A DNA stretch of 64,000 nt from Mycobacterium sp. Root135 (GTDB taxonomy: Bacteria > Actinomycetota > Actinomycetes > Mycobacteriales > Mycobacteriaceae). Every line of letters starts with the position of its first letter. Positions within the stretch are counted from its first letter, which is position 1. The notes under the pieces are model-generated. The model ran no database searches, was not told where the DNA came from, and worked only from the letters and a program-made list of their open reading frames with translations. Below, in pieces: positions 15,325 through 22,138 of the stretch. The stretch is taken from positions 1 to 64,000 of the forward strand of contig NZ_LMEZ01000008.1 of NCBI RefSeq assembly GCF_001426545.1. Reading direction: 5' to 3'. The position numbers and the translations under genes were made by a program.

Positions 15325-16617
15325 ATGGCGTTCAACCAGACGGTCCCGTGCCAACCTTCGGACCCCGCCGCCGACCTGCACGCTGGCGACCAGTTGGTCG
15401 AGGACGTCGGCGTCGGGCTGTCCGGTTCGCTGAACTTGCGCCGAACCGCATTGCGCTTCCTGACGATGATCCGTCCCCGGCTCGCCGACTGGGCGATGGT
15501 CGTCCTTCCCGGTGATCGTCCCGGCGGGCTGACCATCGTCGGGGGCGACGACGCCGGCTTTCACGCCGTCATCTCGGCGTCGGGCATCGCCGATCTCGAA
15601 CTCAGTCGCGTACTGAGAACCGGTGGCACGGAGTTGCGGCACGTCATGATGGACTCCGACGTGGAGGCCGATCTCGCCACCATGATTCCGCACCCCCGAC
15701 TCGCCGCCGAGGCCGCCACGATGCGGCCGGCTGATTTACTCGCCGTCGGACTCACCGCGCGGGGCACCACGATCGGAGCGCTGGTGATGATCCGCTGTGA
15801 GGGACGGGGTTTCGACGCGCAGGACGTGACCGTCGCCGAACGAGTGGCAACCCGCGCCGCGATGCCGCTGGATTCCGCAAGGCTCTACGAGGAACGTGGG
15901 CGCATCGCGACGGTGCTGCAGCGCAGCCTCCGGCCGCCGTCGCTTCCCAGCGTCGACGGTGCGCGGTTGGCGGCCAGATACCGGCCCGCGGCCGAACACT
16001 TGGACATCGGTGGCGACTTCTACGACGTCCACGGGCGGGGGGACGACTGGTTGCTCTCGGTCGGCGACGTGTCGGGCAAGGGTGTCGAGGCGGCAGCGCT
16101 GACCGGTCGAACTCGCCAAAGTATCCGCACCGCATGCCATTTCGATCGTCGACCGGAGGTCGTGCTCGACGCGCTGAACACGGTGCTCTTCGACGAGCAC
16201 ACCAAGGACTTCGTCACCGTGGTGTGCGCCAGGATGCGCCGGGACGCCGACGGGCGGTTCATAGTCGACGTGGCCTCTGCTGGTCACCCGGCGCCGATCG
16301 TGCTGCGGGCCGACGGCCGGGTCGAGCCGGTCGGCGTTGGTGGCACCGCGGTCGGCATGGTGGCGGAAGTGCAGTACCGGCCGGTCACCATCGCGCTGGA
16401 GTCCGGCGACACCATGCTGATGTTCACCGACGGAGTCGACGAGGCGATGGGTGCCGACGGCCTGTACGGCGTCGACCGTCTGCTCGCATTGCTGCCTCGC
16501 TACGCCGGCGCCGACCCGGAAGTGCTCTGCGAGGCAATCGAACAGGATGTCCTCGAATACCTCGACGGTCGCCAGCATGACGACATCGCGTTGCTCGCGG
16601 TGACATGCGGCGAATAG
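15325..16617 (+). CDS. GAF-PP2C (SpoIIE/RsbU-type) serine phosphatase
   Basis: 430 aa from ATG 15325; GTG 15316 is possible. Residues ~30-190 are a GAF-like sensor; a linker helix (LYEERGRIATVLQRSLRPPSLP) leads into the PP2C domain ~215-428. Metal-binding aspartates are in IGGDFYDV (~228-234), SVGDVSGKG (~245-253), the MLMFTDGVDE segment and the QHDDIALLAV end, so the phosphatase looks active. Family role: dephosphorylates a STAS anti-anti-sigma factor, freeing a sigma factor. It is the first gene of a four-gene operon and overlaps the B12-binding gene by 13 nt. It is divergent from the LLM/GH13 pair across 228 bp. Confidence 0.88.
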   Translation: MAFNQTVPCQPSDPAADLHAGDQLVEDVGVGLSGSLNLRRTALRFLTMIRPRLADWAMVVLPGDRPGGLTIVGGDDAGFHAVISASGIADLELSRVLRTGGTELRHVMMDSDVEADLATMIPHPRLAAEAATMRPADLLAVGLTARGTTIGALVMIRCEGRGFDAQDVTVAERVATRAAMPLDSARLYEERGRIATVLQRSLRPPSLPSVDGARLAARYRPAAEHLDIGGDFYDVHGRGDDWLLSVGDVSGKGVEAAALTGRTRQSIRTACHFDRRPEVVLDALNTVLFDEHTKDFVTVVCARMRRDADGRFIVDVASAGHPAPIVLRADGRVEPVGVGGTAVGMVAEVQYRPVTIALESGDTMLMFTDGVDEAMGADGLYGVDRLLALLPRYAGADPEVLCEAIEQDVLEYLDGRQHDDIALLAVTCGE

Positions 16618-17663
16618 ACGAGCGTCGAAAACCGTTGGAGGCCTACGACGCCGCTCTCGCGAGCGGAGACACCGAGACCGTCACGTCGATCGTCGACGGA
16701 CTGCTGCGCGACGGTCGGGAGCCGGTATCGGTGCTCACCGACGTGGTGGCGGCCGCTCAGCGGGAAATCGGACGGCGCTGGCAGCGAGGTGAATTCACCG
16801 TCGCGCAGGAGCACGCCGCCACCGCCACGGCCATCGCCGCGACCAGGGTCGTCGCGAAACACGTCCGCCAGGTGCCGCTGACCAGGGGCCGGGTCCTCGT
16901 CGCCTGCGCCGAGCGTGAGTGGCATGCGCTCCCGGCGATGATGATCGAATGTGCCTTGCGTGCTCACGGGTGGGACACCACGCTGCTCGGCGCGTCGACG
17001 AATCCGTTGCGCCTCAACCAGTATCTGAACGACCTCGGGCCGGACGCCGTCGCGGTGAGTTGTTCGGTGCTCGGTTCCCTGTCGACCTGTCGCCGGTTCA
17101 TCGAGGCCACGACGGCCAGCGGAACACCGATCCTGGTCGGCGGTCCGGCGTTCGGCGTCGACGACGTGCGCGCGGTCGCCCTTGGCGCCACCGCATGGGC
17201 GAGCGACGCGCATGGCGCCATCGTGGCGATGGACGGGCTGCCTGCGGTCGTCGCGCCTGCGGCTCCCCTGCCCGGTGAACGGACCGCCGAGCAGGCGGCG
17301 CTGGAATCGGATCATCGTCGCCTCGTGGCGCGGCTTCGCGAGCGGTGGTCGCTGGTGGCCGCGGCCACCACTCCCGACGCGGACTGTCTCAACAGCGTGA
17401 TCGACGTCGCGGACGACGTGCTGCACCAGACCCTGCACGCGGTGGAGGCGGCCTTGCTCACCGGTGATCATCGCGTGCTGCCCGAGACGGCCTGGTGGAT
17501 CGACGATCTGCTCGGCACCCGAGGCGCCGACCCCAGGATGATGGTCGAATTGGTGGAGATTCTCGCCGCGGCGATGCGCGACTACCCCGTCGCGGCGTCG
17601 ATGTTGGCAACCCACTTCGTAGTGCCCGCAGAGTGGCGTCGGGAAGCGACGGTCAACGAATGA
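16605..17663 (+). CDS. B12-binding protein with CarH-type photosensor motifs, no DNA-binding domain
   Basis: 352 aa. Residues ~10-90 form the helical cap of B12 sensor proteins, with W59 followed nine residues later by E69-H70: the W-x9-EH signature of CarH/LitR adenosylcobalamin photoreceptors. Residues ~95-215 are the Rossmann-like B12 domain: E105-W-H107-A-L-P110 is an ExHxx(G) motif whose glycine is replaced by proline, H107 being the likely cobalt ligand; SVL (154-156) and GG (179-180) complete the binding signature. CarH has an N-terminal MerR-type helix-turn-helix; here it is absent and residues ~225-352 are a helical domain I cannot assign. Overlap with the upstream phosphatase gene and the downstream hybrid kinase gene suggests signalling to a partner-switching cascade rather than to DNA. 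Confidence 0.85.
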   Translation: MRRIDERRKPLEAYDAALASGDTETVTSIVDGLLRDGREPVSVLTDVVAAAQREIGRRWQRGEFTVAQEHAATATAIAATRVVAKHVRQVPLTRGRVLVACAEREWHALPAMMIECALRAHGWDTTLLGASTNPLRLNQYLNDLGPDAVAVSCSVLGSLSTCRRFIEATTASGTPILVGGPAFGVDDVRAVALGATAWASDAHGAIVAMDGLPAVVAPAAPLPGERTAEQAALESDHRRLVARLRERWSLVAAATTPDADCLNSVIDVADDVLHQTLHAVEAALLTGDHRVLPETAWWIDDLLGTRGADPRMMVELVEILAAAMRDYPVAASMLATHFVVPAEWRREATVNE

Positions 17664-17684
17664 CATGTGACGAGAGGCGTTTCC

Positions 17685-20600
17685 GTGGTCTTCCGAGATG
17701 ACGACGAGATCGGCCGTGACCTGGCCGTTGTCGACTGGGCGGCGACGCCGCTTGGGGCACCGGAGGATTGGCCGCAGAGCCTCCGCACGGCCGTCAGCAT
17801 CCTTCTGGCGTCCCGGTTTCCGATGTGGATGGCGTGGGGGCCGGATCTGACGTTCTTCTGCAACGCCGCCTATCGTCGCGACACCCTCGGCAGCAAGTAC
17901 CCCTGGGCCCTCGGCCGGCCCGCGAGCGAGGTGTGGCAGGAGATTTGGCCCGACATCGGACCGAGGATCGAGTCGGTCCTCACCACCGGTGAGGCGACGT
18001 GGGACGAAGCGCTGCTGCTGTTCCTCGAGCGGTCGGGCTACTCCGAGGAGACCTATCACACGTTCTCCTACAGTCCGCTGCGCGACGAGGCCACCCGCCT
18101 GGTGGGCATGTTGTGCGTCGTGAGCGAGGACACCGACAGGGTGATCGCCGAACGTCGGATGGCAACGCTGCGCGACCTCGGCTCGGATCCGAGCGTCGTC
18201 CGCACCGAGCGCCAAATGCTGGACTTCGCGGCCAGTCAACTCGCCGGCAACCCGTACGACCTTCCCTTCACGCTGACCTACCTGTTCGGCGACACACCGG
18301 GTGGCGGCGACGCGCACCTGGCCGGCGTCAGCGGCATCGCCATCGGTCATCGGGCGGTGCCGCAGACACTTTCGGCCCATGACTCCACCATCTGGCCGGT
18401 CGCCGAGTCGGCCCGCGGCGATACGGCGTTGGTGGAACTCGACGGCCGGATGCTCGAACTGCCGACCGGCGCCTGGGCTGATCCGCCGACCGCGGCGCTC
18501 GTGGTTCCCCTTCTGCAGCAGGGTGGCGCGCCGGTGGGCTTCCTGGTCGCCGCGTTGAATCGGCACCGATCGCTCGACGACGGCTATCGGGGCTTCGTCG
18601 AGCTGGTGGCCGGACACATCGCCGCGGGCGTGGGCAGCGCGCGGAGCTACCAGGCCCAGCAGCAGCGGGCTGAGGAGCTTGCCGAACTCGACAGCGCGAA
18701 GACGGCGTTCTTCTCCAACATCAGCCACGAGTTCCGCACTCCGCTGACGTTGATCCTCGGACCGGTCGACGACTTGCGCAGCCGGACGAGCGGCCTGGAC
18801 CAGGAGGTTCGCGACGAGCTGGATCTGGTGCACCGCAACGGTTTGCGGCTGGCGAAGCTCGTCAACACCCTGCTCGACTTCTCCCGCATTCAGGCCGGAC
18901 GGATGCAGGCCCGGTTCGAACCCGTCGACCTGTCGGCCGTCACCGCCGAATTGGCCAGCGTCTTCCGGTCGGCCGTCGACAGGGCGGGCCTGGAGTTCGT
19001 CGTCGACGTCCCCACCCTCGAGCAAGCCGTCTACCTGGACCGCGACATGTGGGAAAAGGTCGTGCTGAACCTGCTGTCGAACGCGTTGAAGTTCACGTTC
19101 GACGGCTCGATCACCGTCCGGGTTCGCGGCGACGACTCGGGCGCGGTGGTGACCGTCGCCGACACCGGCATCGGAGTGGCCGCCGCCGAGATGCCCCGGC
19201 TCTTCGAGCGGTTCCATCGCATCGAGACCGCCCGGGCGCGGTCGACAGAGGGCAGCGGCATCGGGTTGGCCCTCGTCCGCGAACTCGTCGGGCTGCAGGG
19301 TGGCACGATCATCGCCGACAGTCAGGAAGGCGAGGGGTCGACCTTTACCGTCCGCTTGCCCTACGGTGCGGGACACCTTGCCGCCGAGGATATTTCGCCG
19401 TCGGGCACCGGAGCCGGCGTGGGCGCCGTTGCGCAGCCCTACGTTCAGGAGGCGTTGCGCTGGCTGCCGTCGGATCCGGACTCGCCCGGATCCGAGGAGC
19501 AGTCGACCGTCGTCACCCACCTCGGCGGCGGCGACGATCAGGTCCGGGTGTTGGTGGCCGACGACAACGCAGACATGCGGGAGTACCTCACCAACCTGTT
19601 GCGGACCTCGGGCTACCTGGTGACCGCCGTGAACGACGGGGTCGAGGCCCTCGGCGCGATTCGCGAGCAGGCACCGGACATCCTCGTGAGCGACGTGATG
19701 ATGCCGCGCCTGGACGGGCTCCAGTTGCTTGCCACCCTCCGCGGGGATCCGCGGACCGTCGCGCTTCCCGTCCTGCTGCTGTCGGCCAGGGCTGGCCAGG
19801 AGGCGTCCATCGAGGGCCTTCAGGCCGGGGCCGACGACTATCTCGTGAAACCCTTTGCGGCGGCCGAGCTTCTGGCCCGTGTGCGGGCCAACGTCGAACT
19901 CGCGAGGTTGCGGAACCACCATGCCCGGTGGCGCACGGCCTTGGTGGACTCCCTGCAGGAGGCGTTCTTCGTCTGCGACGAGCACGGCGCCGTCATCGAG
20001 ATCAACACCGCCTTCGTCGACATGCTCGGATACGGACCAGCGGGCCTGCCGTATGCGCCCATTCATCCTTGGTGGCCGGACGCCGACACCGATTCCGAAG
20101 CGCACCAATTCGTGCAGACGGCCTTTGCGGGTCTGCTCAAGGAGACCCACGGGGCGTTCACCATTCCCGTGACTCACCGTGACGGCCATCGCCTGTGGGT
20201 CGCCGTCAACTTCAACCACGCCGAGGATCCCGACACCGCCCGACGGGTCATGGTCGGCACCTTCCGCGACGTCACGTCCGAGCACTACAACGTCCAGCGG
20301 CAGACCGCCCTGGCAGCGCTGAATCAACAGTTGGCTCAAGCTGATTCACTCGAAGACGCGCTTGTCGGCGCCATCGAGGAGTTGCAACGGGTGTGGCGGG
20401 CCAGGCGCGTCTTGGCCGTGACGTTCCTCGGCACCGCCGTCGAGGGGAGCGCCCCGGAACTGGTGTGCGTCGGCGACCCGGTCGAATGGGCCGAGCTACC
20501 CGCCGACCAGCGTGCGTCCATCGAGAGTGTGCGCGACGCGGGTCTGCTCACCACCGGGACCGCGACCACCGGGTCCGGGGGTATTTCGCTGCAGCATCCG

Positions 20601-21809
20601 CGCGGGGTCCTGGTCGTCTGGGTCGAATTGTCCGAGCGCCGGCCGTTCGGTCCGCGCGACCACACCCTCCTCGCGGTGCTCGCCGGACGGCTGGGCCAGG
20701 GGCTGCACCGGGCTTACCAGCTGGACGAGCAGCGTGAGACCGCGGTGGCGCTGCAACACGCGATGTTGGGACCGGCGAACCTACCGGCGGGCTTCGCGGT
20801 GCGGTACCACCCCGCCAGTCGACCGCTGCAGGTCGGCGGTGACTGGTACGACGTCGTCGACCTCGACGACGGACGCATGGCGCTCATCGTCGGAGACTGC
20901 GTCGGCCACGGCCTCGGGGCCGCCACCGTGATGGGTCAGCTGCGCAGTGCGTGTCGGGCACTGTTTCTCGAACAGTCCTCTCCAAGCGCCGTTCTCGCCG
21001 GTATGGACCGCTTCGCCGCGCGGCTGCCCGGTGCCAGGTGCACCACCGCCTTCTGTGCGGTGCTGACCTTGGCGAGCGGCGAGCTCGTCTTCTCCAGCGC
21101 GGGGCACCCGCCGCCGATCCTGGTGCAGGCCGACGGTACGACGGCAATGGTGGAGGGCGGGCGGGGGCTCCCACTGGCGTTGCAGCTGGGCAGGACTCGG
21201 CCCGAGGTGCGGATGACGATGCCCGCCCGCGCCACGCTGCTGCTCTACACCGACGGTCTGGTGGAACGTCGGGGTACGTCGATGGACGACGGAATGGTCC
21301 ACGCCGCCGACCTCGTACGGAGCGGTCGGGTGGACGCCCTCGACGACGTCGCCGATCACCTGATGGCTGAACTCGAACCGCTTGGCGGGTATCCCGACGA
21401 CGTTGCCCTTCTGCTGTATCGCAGACCGGGACCCTTGAACGTGACGTTCCCCGCCGATGCCGCCCAGCTGGCTCCGATCCGAGACACGTTGCGGGGCTGG
21501 CTGACTCAGGCGGGAATCGACGACGAGCAGATGCAGGACGTCCTGATCGCCACCGGCGAAGCCGTGTCAAACGCCATCGAACACGGCCACCGGGACCGTC
21601 CGGAGGGCGTCGTCTCGTTGAAGGCCACGGCCGTCGTCGACCGGCTTCAGGTCACCGTCGCCGACACCGGTACCTGGAAGCGGCCGCGGACCGTCGCCGA
21701 CATCAGCCGTGGACGTGGCATGGCCCTCATGAAAGGTCTGATGGAAGACTTCTTCATTCACTCCGACGACAACGGCACCACAGTGTCCATGCACGCAAGG
21801 ATTAGCTAA
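17685..21809 (+). CDS. Giant hybrid sensor kinase / receiver / PP2C phosphatase / anti-sigma-kinase protein
   Basis: 1374 aa from GTG 17685, chosen because GAGAGG lies 7 nt upstream; in-frame GTG 17667 is the alternative (1380 aa; positions here use that numbering). Order: PAS-like (~20-160), GAF-like (~175-325), HisKA with H354 in FFSNISHEFRTPL, HATPase with NLLSNALKF (468-477), DTGIG and GSGIGLAL; receiver with D676 in ILVSDVMMP and K728; PAS (~755-875); GAF (~885-1015); PP2C with VGGDWYDV (1056-1063), VGDCVGHG, YTDGLVE and DDVALL; RsbW-like HATPase (~1255-1375) with EAVSNAIEHGH. All catalytic residues appear intact. One protein thus carries both two-component and partner-switching activities. 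It ends overlapping the STAS gene by 1 nt. Confidence 0.9.
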   Translation: MVFRDDDEIGRDLAVVDWAATPLGAPEDWPQSLRTAVSILLASRFPMWMAWGPDLTFFCNAAYRRDTLGSKYPWALGRPASEVWQEIWPDIGPRIESVLTTGEATWDEALLLFLERSGYSEETYHTFSYSPLRDEATRLVGMLCVVSEDTDRVIAERRMATLRDLGSDPSVVRTERQMLDFAASQLAGNPYDLPFTLTYLFGDTPGGGDAHLAGVSGIAIGHRAVPQTLSAHDSTIWPVAESARGDTALVELDGRMLELPTGAWADPPTAALVVPLLQQGGAPVGFLVAALNRHRSLDDGYRGFVELVAGHIAAGVGSARSYQAQQQRAEELAELDSAKTAFFSNISHEFRTPLTLILGPVDDLRSRTSGLDQEVRDELDLVHRNGLRLAKLVNTLLDFSRIQAGRMQARFEPVDLSAVTAELASVFRSAVDRAGLEFVVDVPTLEQAVYLDRDMWEKVVLNLLSNALKFTFDGSITVRVRGDDSGAVVTVADTGIGVAAAEMPRLFERFHRIETARARSTEGSGIGLALVRELVGLQGGTIIADSQEGEGSTFTVRLPYGAGHLAAEDISPSGTGAGVGAVAQPYVQEALRWLPSDPDSPGSEEQSTVVTHLGGGDDQVRVLVADDNADMREYLTNLLRTSGYLVTAVNDGVEALGAIREQAPDILVSDVMMPRLDGLQLLATLRGDPRTVALPVLLLSARAGQEASIEGLQAGADDYLVKPFAAAELLARVRANVELARLRNHHARWRTALVDSLQEAFFVCDEHGAVIEINTAFVDMLGYGPAGLPYAPIHPWWPDADTDSEAHQFVQTAFAGLLKETHGAFTIPVTHRDGHRLWVAVNFNHAEDPDTARRVMVGTFRDVTSEHYNVQRQTALAALNQQLAQADSLEDALVGAIEELQRVWRARRVLAVTFLGTAVEGSAPELVCVGDPVEWAELPADQRASIESVRDAGLLTTGTATTGSGGISLQHPRGVLVVWVELSERRPFGPRDHTLLAVLAGRLGQGLHRAYQLDEQRETAVALQHAMLGPANLPAGFAVRYHPASRPLQVGGDWYDVVDLDDGRMALIVGDCVGHGLGAATVMGQLRSACRALFLEQSSPSAVLAGMDRFAARLPGARCTTAFCAVLTLASGELVFSSAGHPPPILVQADGTTAMVEGGRGLPLALQLGRTRPEVRMTMPARATLLLYTDGLVERRGTSMDDGMVHAADLVRSGRVDALDDVADHLMAELEPLGGYPDDVALLLYRRPGPLNVTFPADAAQLAPIRDTLRGWLTQAGIDDEQMQDVLIATGEAVSNAIEHGHRDRPEGVVSLKATAVVDRLQVTVADTGTWKRPRTVADISRGRGMALMKGLMEDFFIHSDDNGTTVSMHARIS

Positions 21810-22138
21810 TGGCCACACCGCTGACCCTGAACACCGACCGGGACGCCGACGGGGCGCCCCGGCTCGTCGCGGAGGGCGAGATCGACCTCAGCAACATCGC
21901 CGTGTTCACCGAGGCGCTCACGAAAGCGAGTGCCGGCACCCGACAGCCGATCACCGTCGACATGAGCGCGGTGAAGTACCTCGACAGCGCGGGCATCAAC
22001 GTCCTGTTCAACCACGCCGACGAGGTCGACCGGCTTCACTTGATCGTGCACCCGTTCCTGGTCCGGGTGCTCACGATCAGCGGGCTCAGCGAGATTGCGG
22101 TGGTCGAGGCCGCCGCCCCGCCGAAGGACGGCGGCTAA
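21809..22138 (+). CDS. STAS-domain anti-anti-sigma factor
   Basis: 109 aa. Typical RsbV/SpoIIAA fold: EGEIDLSNI (~22-30), then VDMSAVKYLDSAGINVLF, in which S60 is the residue normally phosphorylated by an RsbW-type kinase and dephosphorylated by PP2C enzymes. The ATG overlaps the stop of the hybrid kinase gene (TAATG), so translation is coupled. It is the natural substrate for the kinase-like C-terminus of the hybrid protein and for both PP2C domains of the operon. No sigma factor is encoded in the operon, so the final target must be elsewhere in the genome. Confidence 0.9.
   Translation: MATPLTLNTDRDADGAPRLVAEGEIDLSNIAVFTEALTKASAGTRQPITVDMSAVKYLDSAGINVLFNHADEVDRLHLIVHPFLVRVLTISGLSEIAVVEAAAPPKDGG

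Noticed and set aside
16500..20339. Open reading frame of 1279 codons on the minus strand
   Set aside because: It lies wholly antisense to the phosphatase, B12 and hybrid-kinase genes, has Arg/Gln/His-rich composition and no recognisable domain. Long antisense frames are common in high-GC DNA.
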